A stretch of 64,000 nt of DNA from positions 57,697,730-57,761,729 of the forward strand of contig CM075692.1 of the NCBI GenBank assembly GCA_037954015.1. Direction: 5' to 3'. Shown here piece by piece: positions 54,941-64,000 of this stretch (position 1 is the stretch's first letter; the number at the start of each line of letters is the position of its first letter). The translations under genes were made by a program, and so were the position numbers. The notes beneath the pieces were generated by a model. It did no database searches, was not told where the DNA came from, and was given only the letters and a program-made list of their open reading frames with translations. This DNA is from Psophocarpus tetragonolobus. Lineage: Eukaryota > Streptophyta > Magnoliopsida > Fabales > Fabaceae.

Positions 54941-55589
54941 TTGAGTGTGTAGGGCCTACAGACAAAATATAAATTTTGAGTTCAAATGCAAAAAATTTTT
55001 TTACAAATGGATTCTGTGATCACCCAATTTTTTCCTGTAAGTAAAGAAAATAAAAAAATGAGAAAAATTAAACTAAAAAAATTATTAATGATTGACTCAT
55101 TTTCTTAAAATAAAGAAAAGAATATAAAACCAAATTACAAAATAAGAAAACAGATATGGTTTTATAAAAAAGAAAAGGAAAAGAAGAAAATCATTTGAAG
55201 GTGTGCTATACTACCCTAGCTACTCACCTTTTGCTTCCTAATCTTTCATACTACCACCTACAAGCCACCAACAAATCTCCTTAAATCATACTTCTACAAT
55301 ATTGGTTTCCCAAAAAGCAAACTTTCATTAAATGAAAGCACACATCTCTCCTTAATAAAAATCCCTCACAACTCACATTTTGGGGACTGTCGTCGCCACT
55401 CCACACTTGAGGTAAGACCTCACCATATCCTTCCTTTTTTTTCTTTTTTTTTTCACCTTCTATTTCTCTCTTAACAACACTCACAATAGAATGTATGCAC
55501 TCTTATTCTTTCTCTCAACAAAATAATATACATTAGCTCTTATATATACTTTTCTTTTATCTTCACTAACCATAAAAAGGCTTAAAGTC
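54941..55589. other. Intergenic, nothing firmly recognised
   Basis: An A-rich part (55,040-55,200) is followed by a somewhat less AT-rich stretch (55,200-55,560) with a ctttttttctttttttttca pyrimidine tract near 55,435. A tatatatactttt word at about 55,542 could act as a TATA box, but there is no supported gene behind it. Confidence 0.4.
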
Positions 55590-55790
55590 ATGACATTGAT
55601 AAGATATGAACCTGAATATACATGCGTTCAAGCCTCTGTAAACACCCACCAACACCAAATCTTGGTACCAATATGTATATGTAGTGACCTAAAAATATGT
55701 TTACCAACATACCCCTTCTCATGTCAACAAGCAACAAATATCATGAATGCATTAGCCACAAAACCAGGAGCAACGAATCTGCCATGTTGA
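55590..55790 (+). CDS. Small hypothetical ORF (66 aa), weak
   Basis: The frame starts MTLIRYEPEYTCVQASVNTH and ends ATNLPC, with six cysteines and no signal peptide or membrane segment that I can see. A TATA-like word lies about 45 bp upstream of its ATG, and local GC is higher than in the surrounding sequence, which are the only reasons to list it. I recognise no family. Chance occurrence or a remnant of a larger broken gene is at least as likely as a real peptide gene. Confidence 0.15.
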   Translation: MTLIRYEPEYTCVQASVNTHQHQILVPICICSDLKICLPTYPFSCQQATNIMNALATKPGATNLPC

Positions 55791-56214
55791 ATGATGGACC
55801 TTTGTACAGTTCATGGCTTTTCCAACAATACTGTGTTGTAAACTCAAGACTTACACATGTTCTCTTTACTTTTTTTTAGTTATTGGATTATACATGTGAT
55901 GCTTGTCAATGCTAGGCTTTGACATTGTAGATTTCCTTTTTTTCTATCATGTTTTTATTTTGTTTGATTCTTATTAGGTGATTAATTAATTTATGGTTTG
56001 AACTTATAACTGTGCGCTTGATATTTGATTAATTAACTTACTGTTTGGTTGTATATATACAATTTAAGTGCCATCAAAATAATCCTAGCTAGAGTTTCAT
56101 ATCAAGCAAAGACCATTTCATAAAAATAATTTAAGTTTTTTAATAATAATAATTTAAGTTATTTAATAATAATAATAATTATATATTAAATTTAATTTGT
56201 TCATAATTTTATAG

Positions 56215-56345
56215 CATAATATTTTTAATAGAGATCAAAGAATTAATTAGATATGACATCTCTCTAATTTTGAGATTTTGAGACATAAGTTGTGACAACT
56301 TTTTGTCTTAAATCTCATCTCTAAAATTCAAAATTATGTTCCTAA
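56215..56345 (+). repeat. Local direct repeat, copy 1
   Basis: The sequence taatagagatcaaagaatta, followed by gacataagttgtgacaactt and tctcatctctaaaattcaaa, recurs in diverged form about 355 bp downstream. Confidence 0.6.
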
Positions 56346-56574
56346 TAATAAAAAATTTTAAATCATCTAGTTAGAAAAATAAATTAATTGGTAAGGGAAA
56401 AATGATGTTAATTAAATGTGACATTTTTTTTACCTTATGAAATTTTGAGGATACAAATTGTGATGGTGTCACGTTCTCTAATTTCTTACTTAATTAATTC
56501 CTGTCACAATTAATAATATTTTCTTTTAAAAATAATTTTTAATCTTCACTTTCTTTTTACTATTTTTATTTATA

Positions 56575-56710
56575 ATAGTTCATTAATAGAGATAAAAGGA
56601 TTAACAAGACATAACATCTTTTTAATCTAGTGATTTTAAGGCATAAGTTGCAACTTTTTGTCTTAAAACTCATCTCTAAAAACTAAATTTGTTAGTCAAA
56701 ATTATATTCA
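56575..56710 (+). repeat. Local direct repeat, copy 2
   Basis: The sequence taatagagataaaaggatta, followed by ggcataagttgcaacttttt and actcatctctaaaaactaaa, matches copy 1 in order and orientation. Confidence 0.6.
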
Positions 56711-57139
56711 TAAAAAAACTAAAATAGGCTCTAAGATAAAATGTCCTAATATATTGATTTGAGTGTACATCCTCTGTCAATTTTAAATTTTTAGGACTAT
56801 GAACTGTGACAGTTCAAAAATCCTAAGTCTTAATAAATTTAAAAATTAAATATCAAATATATCAAACACACAAATATTTTTTCAAAGAATTACCTAAACT
56901 TTGATTCTCCATTGCACCTAAATATATGTAGGAGCAAGAGCCCACTCTTGTCGAGCTCAAAAAAATAAAAAAATTTAATTAATTTAAAAGATAAAAGTTC
57001 ACTAATAATAATCTTTTATAAATAATAAATATCCCAATAATAATTTCTTCTAAAAAATATTAAAACCAATTAATAAAATAAAAATAATAATTTGTATGGG
57101 TTGAAATAGATATTTTTAAAATTATCTAATTTTGCATGT

Positions 57140-57350
57140 TTAATTAGAGGTAACTGTCTTTTTTACGGACGTTGTAGGGTGCTAATACCTTCCCTACATG
57201 TAATTGACTTTCAAATTCAAATTTGGTTTCGCATACTAGTTTCTATTTTAAAGGTTTGTTTTATGTTTTTCTTAATAAACATGAGAGGCGACTCCTCTGT
57301 TTTTCAAGTTATTTTCTACTGTCCCGTCGAAACCCCTTGTTGACAAATTC
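57140..57350 (+). mobile_element. Probable LTR-retrotransposon fragment (LTR 3' end)
   Basis: This short stretch is richer in GC than its surroundings and contains acggacgttgtagggtgcta, ataccttccctacatgtaat, gagaggcgactcctctgttt and ctgtcccgtcgaaacccctt. From memory these words resemble the LTR/leader junction of legume Ty3/gypsy elements of the Ogre/Tat type. No coding domain or partner LTR is in the window, so this is a scrap at most. The assignment was not checked by search. Confidence 0.4.
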
Positions 57351-57433
57351 ACATCATCAACTACTACTTTAATTTTAACTTTAAATATGTAAACTTTTTG
57401 CGAATTTTGATCTGTAGAAAATATTTAAAAATT

Positions 57434-57726
57434 TTCTTGGCAATTTTAAATATGTAAGAAGTTTCCTGCCAATTTAAAATTCACAGGAAACTCCTACAGT
57501 TTTGGAGGAAAATTTGCAAGAAAATTTTCTACCATTTTCATATTTATTGAAATGTTTGCTGTGACTTTTCAAATTCACAAGAAACGTTTTATCAAATTCT
57601 TGTTTTCTTTTGTACGAAAAGTCTCAAAAAATTTATACAAATTTTTCCTTCTAAAAAGTAGCAGCCATTTTCTGCAATTTTTTTTTCATGAAAAAACTGC
57701 AGGAAATGAAAATTTTCCTAGTAGTG
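57434..57726 (+). mobile_element. Possible CACTA-type non-autonomous element end (copy C)
   Basis: The segment ends ttttcctagtagtg at 57,726; its complement begins cactactagg, like a CACTA terminus. The interior has repeated words such as tcctgccaatttaaaattc and gcaggaaatgaaaatttt. A left CACTA end and a 3-bp target duplication could not be found, so only one terminus is suggested. Confidence 0.35.
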
Positions 57727-58060
57727 TTAATAATATTAAATAAATATTTATGCATATGAAAAATTAACATTATATAAATACAAAAATTTTAATTTTAAAA
57801 TTGCATTAAAATAATAAATTTATTGAGTGGTACGTAAACAGTCTGGTGGTGGTCGTGCTTATTCTAGTAAAAAAGTGGTGCATTACCAATAAAAAAAGAA
57901 AATAAAATAGAGAAAAATAAACAAAAAATAAAATAAAGATAAGTGAAAAATATGTAAAAATACTAATGATTGATGACGACATCCATATATTTTTAAGATG
58001 TCTGATAAAATATAATATAATCTTAATAATATTAAACTAACATCTAATGATTTTAAAAAT

Positions 58061-58227
58061 GAGTTTAATTGATATACACTGTCAATGTAAAATTCAATCA
58101 TGACTTTTTATTTATGTGACTTTTAAAGTAGTAATGAGTAAAGTCAATAAATTTACCATAAATGAAAGGTTATGATTAAATGTCTGTGTAAAAATTTTTA
58201 CACTGATAGTCTATACCAATTAAACTC
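58061..58227. mobile_element. MITE, 167 bp, with 9-bp target duplication
   Basis: The left end gagtttaattgatatacact is matched in inverted form by the right end, which reads ctataccaattaaactc. The flanks are tttaaaaat at 58,052-58,060 and tttaaaaat at 58,228-58,236. Segment B lacks the element and has one copy of the site (near 48,430), so it inserted after the B/C duplication. A 9-bp duplication suggests a Mutator-like origin; that is inference. Confidence 0.88.
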
Positions 58228-59628
58228 TTTAAAAATTTAATAATTTCATAATATATCAATGATAAAATTTTAATATTCAAATAAATTATTTTAAATTTAT
58301 AATGGTTAATTATATGAAATTGAAAACATTGTTTTTTATTAAATATGTAAAGACTTTTACAAATAAGAATAAACATATATGTATCCTATAAATAAAAATA
58401 CAACTAAATTAACATATATGTTTTCTTATCTAATAATTTATGATGTTATGCAGGTATGCTTAACTTCATAGATATGACGTCAAATATAAGATTTTATATA
58501 ATGATTATTAATGAAAAATAAAATAAAAATATAATTTAAAATAACAATTATCCATGAAACTATACATTATTGATATATGAAATAACATACAATAATATTA
58601 AATAAATAATTCACAAAATCAACAACTTATTTTCTTTTTCTATTTCATATTGATTACATGATGGTAAAATCATGAAAGTGTGAAATCCAATCATAACATT
58701 ATTATGATTATATTCTATAAAATTATACTCATATATTTAACAAGTATAAAGTTAAATTAATTATATATGTTATATACTTTTATATTTTAAATGTTTCTTT
58801 CATAGATTAAATGTTAGTTTTTATTAACAACAGAAATCAAAACTATGACATTTTTCCACCTCTCTCATTTCTTAACCAACTAAGATATTATAGCTCCTTT
58901 TGTATTTGAAATTAATCTTAACAATATAAAATATATAGTTTATAAGAAAATATTTGATAAGTTATAGGATAAACTATAATATTCAATATATCTTATAATG
59001 ATATATGAAAATAATGATTAGATTTTAATTAAAATACACACATTTAAAAGTAATATTAACATATAAATTGTTTACATTTTTATATATTTGATGGAAAATA
59101 TATTTTTATGTTATAATAAAATAAACACATAAACTTTCATCCATATTTTAAGAAATTATACATAATTTAATTTTATTTATTTACTACTCTAATCTTAAGT
59201 TTAAAAACTTTAACTGTATCAATATTCTTTATATTTTTTTTTTAAATATTGTGCTAATGGTTATATAAGGTGATAAGTTAGTTGACGGAAATAAAGGTCC
59301 CCAGCTAACAAAACTAGTATTGTTAACAATACTAAGGTTTGATTCATAAAAAAAATATTATGCTAATATACTCTCAAATGATAAACTAACTAAAACTCTT
59401 TTAGTAATTTATTTTATATAATAATATATAGCATTAAATCTCTACATATAACTTGAAATAATGTATCTATTTAAAAAATGGTAATATTTAATAAATACAA
59501 TGTATTATTAAATTTAACAATTAAAATATAACTAATTAGTGAGGCATTGCCTACGAAATGATTGGATTCATATTTATATATGCTATTCTTAATTATATTA
59601 ATAAATTAAAAAAATAACAAAAATTTAA

Positions 59629-59782
59629 GAGTTTCATTGGTATACACTGTCAATGTAAAAGATTTTTACACTAACATTCAATCATGATTTTTTATTTATG
59701 AGTAAAGTCAACAAATCTAACATGAACGAAGGGTTGAAATTAAATGTCAGTGTAAAAGTCTTTACACTAAGAGTGTATACCA
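59629..59782. mobile_element. MITE of the same family, right end shortened
   Basis: This starts gagtttcattggtatacact and contains gtaaagtcaacaaatc and atgtcagtgtaaaa, as in the other copies. The right side ends gtgtatacc and then returns to segment sequence (aatttaaatagaatt), without the last bases of the inverted repeat. The B copy is uninterrupted here (about 49,825). An aatttaa word on both sides could be a remnant of the target duplication. Confidence 0.8.
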
Positions 59783-60200
59783 ATTTAAATAGAATTGTGA
59801 TTTTTTACTATAATTATGGAAAAGTACACGAGTTTAATTAATTGTTTAGAGCATATTATAATAAAACAAAGTATAATTAATCTTAATTATTAAATTTGAA
59901 TAAGAAAAGAAATAGAAATGACAAAAAGTAAGTCTCTTGTATTTACTCAATTTTTTTCATTCTGAAAAATAGAATTATTCTTTTCTATCAACATAGTTTT
60001 ATATATTAAAAAGAAGAATATTTTTATCATCCATTATTAAATATTTAATCTTTTCTACTAAAATATTAGTATTTAATACTAATTCAACAAATCTATTTTT
60101 AGTTAGAAAAAAAGTTTTTTTTCTACTAATTTATGATAAAAAGAATGTTAAGAATTAAGAATTTTATATTTTAATATTATAAATTAAATATTATATTTTA

Positions 60201-60540
60201 AGTATCTAGTTTTTAAGTTATCTAGGACTTTTGTCAAAAATAAAATTTAAAAAGTCCTACAATCCTATTTTAAAGGGTAATAGTACAACTATTTCTACAA
60301 GATTGTAAAAAACAATTTGGAAAAGGAAGTGCATGTTTATCAAGCGTTTATTAAAAAAATGTAATTGTGTGTTGAAAATCCAATAAGCTAAACATTGTCT
60401 CTCAAATTATTATGACACAATTCATATACTTGAGAGATATATGTTTTTTTTTTTACTTTTCCTTAAAAAACTACATTATTTCCAATATGTAACTTGAATT
60501 ATTTTTTACAAAGAATTCAATGTCTTTTCTGAACATATAA
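60201..60540 (+). repeat. Tandem duplication inside segment C, unit 1
   Basis: It runs from atctagtttttaagttatct to ttttctgaacatataacttg and is repeated at 60,563-60,840. Segment B has this sequence only once (about 50,235-50,600). Confidence 0.85.
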
Positions 60541-60562
60541 CTTGCATTATTTCTAGCATTTT

Positions 60563-60840
60563 AAATATCTATTTTTTAAGTTATTTTGGACTTTTGTAAA
60601 AAATAAAAGTTAAAAAAGTCATAAAATCCTATTTTAAAAGGTTTATTAAAAAAATGTAATTGTGTGTTGGAAAATCCAATAAACTCAACATTTTCTCTCA
60701 CATGGCTGTGACACAATTTATATACTTGAGAGATATATGTTGGTTTTTTTTTTTTTACTTTTCTTACAAAAATCTCATTATTTCCAATATGTAACTTGCA
60801 TTATTTTTTACACAGAATTCAATGTCTTTTCTGAATATAA
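60563..60840 (+). repeat. Tandem duplication inside segment C, unit 2
   Basis: The order matches unit 1 (ttttttaagttattttggac, aaaaatgtaattgtgtgttg, ttgagagatatatgtt, ccaatatgtaacttgc), but about 70 bp around the gtgcatgtttatcaa part are missing. Confidence 0.85.
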
Positions 60841-61307
60841 CATAATAATTTTTGAAAAAAACATTTGTCATGGTAATTTTTTGGTTGTTAAATTCATAGT
60901 ACAACTTTAATAAAAATAAATAAATAGGATTGTTAGAAAAAATATATTTAATTATAGTCTCATACTTTTTTCTTATTATTAAAAAATATGTATAAAGTGA
61001 TGTGTTAAAAATGTTTAAAGGAATTTAACTTATCTTAAATTTAAATTTTTTCATAATTTAAAAAAAATAAAATAATAAAGTAATTTAACTATTTTACGAC
61101 TATAGTGTGAATAAAAGGCTCACGTGCGAGGGAGACACATGGGAAAGAAAAGTTAAAAAAATCCATGTCTTCTAAAACATGTTTAATTCTTGGTGGCTCA
61201 TTAATGATTTACAACATTTTTCAAGGTTAGTGCTAACTTGTTAGAAATCTATTTAGTCCCAATAGTTTAAGAATTTGTTCTTGAGTAGTGTGTATATATA
61301 CTTGTTT

Positions 61308-61400
61308 GAGCAATGTCAGTTTGATTCAAATAATTTTATTATAACATATGCATTTGATTAATGTAATTTGTTTTGTATCTATTCTTTCTTTTTCTCTTTG
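61308..61400 (+). repeat. Partial solo satellite unit (segment C)
   Basis: The words gagcaatgtcagtttgattc and atgcatttgattaatgtaa match the middle of the satellite monomer, degraded after that. This is the equivalent of 51,052-51,196. Confidence 0.75.
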
Positions 61401-61660
61401 ACTAATTATTTGACTAGTAACGCATATTTCAAGAACAAAAGGCTCAACCTAAGTTTTTATTTTGAAATAGACCATCGGAAGAAGATGGTCCATTCCTATG
61501 GATATGAGAAATTGGGGGATTCAAGATGGAGAGAGGTATTCAACCACGATTTAAATAACAATAAAAGAGAAGAAAAAATCCATAAACCATAGAACCTTAT
61601 ACATTTAGAATCTACCTTTTCTATACCCAATCCAATGGATAAATTCATATAACTTCTTTG
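61401..61660. other. Spacer between partial and complete solo satellite units (C)
   Basis: The spacer is shared with 51,197-51,394 (aagaacaaaaggctcaacct, gaaatagaccat, aattgggggattc, ccataaaccat, ccttatac...tagaatctacctttt). It lies within a 74-codon open frame (61,368-61,592), but the B copy does not preserve that frame, so I do not call a gene. Confidence 0.6.
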
Positions 61661-62177
61661 TCATTTTTGCAAGCCTATTTTTTTATTTTCATTCCATTCT
61701 TATTATTTTCATTTATGTTACTAAATATTAATTATTATTGATTTCAAAGATACAACCATACCAACTAAATCATACAATTTATATAATCTTTAAAGTTATT
61801 ATTATCAAATTTAACAAATTTTTTTACATCAATAATGCATGTGATTGAATGATGTAAATCAGTTTTCATTCATGTTAGTTTGAACAATGTTAATTTGAGT
61901 CAAATAATTTATCATAACAAGTATACATTTTATTAATGTAAATGTTAGATTCTCAAAATATAATTTAAAGCATGTGCCTTGTGGTCACACTTTTCTTCCT
62001 TTTTCCTTTCACTTTTGTATTTTTAGTTTTGAATTAAAGGTGGATTGGTATTAGAGACTTACACTTCACCATTTATCTTCTTAAAATCTAACATTGCATT
62101 TATCTTCTTACAATTCAATTTCTGTATTAATAAAATCAATTCATTTTTTTTAATTTCATTTTTTTACTTTGGGTATG
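61661..62177 (+). repeat. Complete solo satellite unit, ancestral-type (segment C)
   Basis: The segment 61,661-62,015 (tcatttttgcaagcc through ctttcacttt) plus 62,129-62,177 (aataaaatcaattc through gggtatg) together cover one whole array monomer in order and orientation. Between them lie about 113 bp (62,016-62,128) that no array monomer has. Upstream of tcatttttgcaag is non-satellite sequence; downstream of gggtatg is acaaatc, as beyond the array edge. The tandem monomer therefore looks like this unit with an internal deletion and its two ends joined. Confidence 0.88.
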
Positions 62178-62460
62178 ACAAATCATTTTGCTTAAATTTC
62201 AAATTTTATGAAACTTTCATAAATTACTTAATACATATATAAATAAATCATGATAAATGAGAGAATGAAAAATAAAATATGTAAAGAAAAATAATTTATT
62301 TAATTAATGAAAAATGAAGTAAAAAAATCAAATAATAACTAAAAATAAGAAAACTTAAAAAAAAGCTAAACGAAAATAACTTTTCAGACAAAACTAGTAA
62401 TTACCTCGATTTGTAACAATCATAACAAAAGAGCATAGAATCTTTCATATTGTTTACATA
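62178..62460 (+). repeat. Post-satellite segment of copy C
   Basis: The words cttaaatttcaaattttatg, ataaattacttaatacatat, aataacttttcagacaaaac and aaagagcatagaatctttca are shared with 46,536-46,730 beyond the array and 51,965-52,200 in segment B. Confidence 0.85.
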
Positions 62461-62746
62461 GTAACAGGAAATTTATTATGAAATAATGAAAATAATAAAG
62501 CACAGTATTTGATATTATTTCTATTCCTTTTCCCATCTTTAGCACAGGTATAACATTTACTCCCAATCATTTGACTTATGACAGAATGATGAAAAATTTT
62601 GGAGGAAAATTACTCAACATTCCTATTTTATTTACATGTCTTAACAAGCTAAACCGATCTCCGCAAATCCCTTTACAACTTGAAAATGAGATGATTCGAT
62701 TCAACTGCCAATGAATAAGAATTCACATTAATTAGATTATCGAGAA

Positions 62747-63370
62747 ATGAAAATGAAGAAAACAAGAAGAGGCTCTTGATTACAATGGTTAATATAATCA
62801 AGTTATCAATACATTCTTCCCATGTAGCAGCAAAGAAAATTTTTTATCTAGTCATATTAAGAATCAATCAATTATGAGATTTAAGAGAAGTTGAATCTGA
62901 AAATGCTGAAGTGACTTGGTTCATTCAGCTTCGTTTCATATATCAATATGTATAACTGATAAAAGAGAGTCTAAGAATTAGGAGGCGCAGGCTATGCAAC
63001 CCCCTGGACCTATAACTATAGCAGAGAAACCATAAATGACAAATACAGTACAATCATAAATAACTGTTGAAGAGGATTATGAAACTTTTACTTTGGCCTT
63101 CATTCCGAAGTAACTATTTCCTTGCAGCTAGTAGTATTTTTAATAGTTTACAGTGATTCTATAATAGTATTGTTGCACAATATATCACTATGTATAAAGT
63201 AATTAGTTGTTCATGTTCAACATATATAATTAATTTTCCCTAATCTTTTTTGTTTCCTTTAAAAAAAATAAATTTATGTTCTATTATTTAAATGTTTAAT
63301 TATGACAGGTTAATAGAGGTCTTTTATCTTAAGGAATTATGACTTCTTACATTGTTTTTCTTTGTTGGTC
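62747..63370. other. Intergenic or intronic sequence, nothing firm
   Basis: This is less extreme in AT content than the duplicated segments, with a patch at 62,960-63,020 (aggaggcgcaggctatgcaa, cccctggacctataac). No recognisable domain was seen. It could be remains of a gene whose only exon-like piece follows. Confidence 0.4.
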
Positions 63371-63480
63371 TGCAATCAGAAGGTTGGGATTTTCTTTGTT
63401 GGTGGGAAGTCAAGTCTGTTTTACTGCTTATATCAATGGCTCTCCCATACTTCTTCCCTTCAGAAGTTGTTCAAATATAT
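63371..63480 (+). pseudogene. Exon-like fragment, unidentified
   Basis: A ttggtctgcaatcag acceptor-like sequence precedes about 107 bp of higher GC content, and a gtatgttt donor-like sequence follows at about 63,481. One frame reads GWDFLCWWEVKSVLLLISMA and continues LPYFFPSEVVQIYG; another reads KVGIFFVGGKSSLFYCLYQW. Both are open and neither matches a family I know. It may be one exon of a gene extending beyond the window, or a relic. Confidence 0.25.
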
Positions 63481-63710
63481 GGTATGTTTAACAATCACAC
63501 AGTACTAATAATAACAATCATATTGATGAAACATGTGCTTTTTTGGCACAATGCCTTTGGATTTTGGTTTTAGTTGGTTTTGTATTTTACTTATGGTTCT
63601 TATGTCACAATTTGGGTTAGAGAAAAGGAGAAGTTCTTGTAAAAAGTATTCATATGAAAAAACAGTCAATTTTATCATTCAAATAGTTTTCATTAGTACC
63701 ATTATTTTTC

Positions 63711-63865
63711 GAGTTTGAAACACATGTAGTATAAAAACTTTTATGCTGACGTTTAATCCTAACCCTTTATTTATATGACTTTTAAATTATTAATTGGTAA
63801 AGTCAACAGATTTATCATATATCAAGGGTTGTGATCGAATGCTGGTGTAAAACTTTTTAGGGTGC
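63711..63865. mobile_element. Decayed copy of the gagttt-type MITE
   Basis: It shares ctttatttatatgactttta, gtaaagtcaacagatttatc, caagggttgtgatcgaat and gctggtgtaaaac with the MITEs at 58,061 and 59,629. The left end begins gagttt but then diverges, and the right terminal repeat is degraded. Confidence 0.65.
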
Positions 63866-64000
63866 ATAAGTTTTTTTCTCTCACTTTTCACTCATTGAAA
63901 ACAAAACTCCATTCTTTCTTTAGCTTCTCTTGAATATCCTTGAATAAGAACCATAACACACCTTTGATCTTACAGGTGAGATTGCTCATATTGGTGCAGG

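Larger units (their letters stand above)
55880..57139. other. AT-rich intergenic with a local direct repeat
   Basis: The stretch contains the repeat pair annotated at 56,215-56,345 and 56,575-56,710, plus simple aat-rich runs near 56,130-56,180. No gene or transposon domain was seen. Confidence 0.5.
57434..62746 (+). repeat. Segmental duplication copy C (~5.3 kb)
   Basis: This is the partner of 47,556-52,492 in direct orientation. It is longer because of two MITE insertions (58,061-58,227 and 59,629-59,782), a private tandem duplication (60,201-60,840) and a fuller satellite region, although it lacks the insert seen in B at 47,672. The offset from B grows from about 9.88 kb at the left end to about 10.25 kb at the right end. 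Confidence 0.88.

Noticed and set aside
57552..57743. Open frame of 63 codons on the + strand
   Set aside because: It is composed of F/K/S-rich AT-biased codons inside the duplicated segment; the aligned part of segment B does not keep the frame.
57883..58376. Two minus-strand open frames (72 and 66 codons)
   Set aside because: They are AT-driven chance frames; the first runs across the inserted MITE boundary, and neither is conserved in segment B.
61368..61592. 74-codon + strand frame next to the solo satellite
   Set aside because: The homologous spacer at 51,197-51,394 does not preserve the frame, and no known domain is visible.
63974..64000. Splice site and exon start at ttacaggtgag
   Set aside because: The word fits both an acceptor and a donor, and only 25 bases remain in the window, so no exon can be supported.

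Overview
The window looks like plant nuclear heterochromatin. It is very AT-rich, it has no convincing intact gene, and it contains a long satellite array, a decayed plant L1-type LINE, MITEs and what looks like LTR-retrotransposon debris. A legume is my best guess. That guess rests on the style of the MITE termini (gagtttaattg...) and on a piece resembling an LTR/primer-binding-site junction at 57.1-57.35 kb. It is from memory and unverified.

Region 1 (1-46,535) is one uninterrupted head-to-tail satellite array. The monomer is about 382 bp (observed 364-391) and there are roughly 120 copies, all in the same orientation. The array is already running at base 1 and its right edge is at about 46,535. 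It has nested higher-order repeats (HORs): an irregular 4.2-4.6 kb multimer (4.3-16.3 kb); a 1,549-bp tetramer made of alternating 770/779-bp dimers (16.4-22.6 kb and again 26.5-29.9 kb); a 3.9-4.3 kb block present twice (22.6-26.5 and 29.9-34.2 kb); and a 3,449-bp nine-monomer HOR in three almost identical copies (33,431-43,777). No transposon insertion and no coding frame is visible inside the array.

Region 2 (46,536-64,000) is AT-rich flank. It holds two diverged copies of a segment of about 5 kb (B 47,556-52,492 and C 57,434-62,746). Each carries a single non-tandem copy of the satellite unit, preceded by a partial unit and a spacer. The sequence directly right of the array (46,536-46,730) matches the sequence directly right of the solo units in B and C. 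The window therefore appears to show both the amplified satellite and the dispersed locus type from which it arose. Comparison with copy C locates the joint at which tandem monomers were fused and a deletion of about 113 bp inside the unit.

Other flank contents are a truncated minus-strand LINE reverse transcriptase with a stop in its catalytic motif (52,494-53,909), an element with group-specific inverted-repeat-like ends (54,470-54,940), a possible retrotransposon LTR scrap (57,140-57,350), two MITE insertions private to segment C, a decayed third MITE near the right end, a possible CACTA-type terminus, and one weak candidate exon (63,371-63,480). Nothing here works together as a pathway; the interest is structural and evolutionary.
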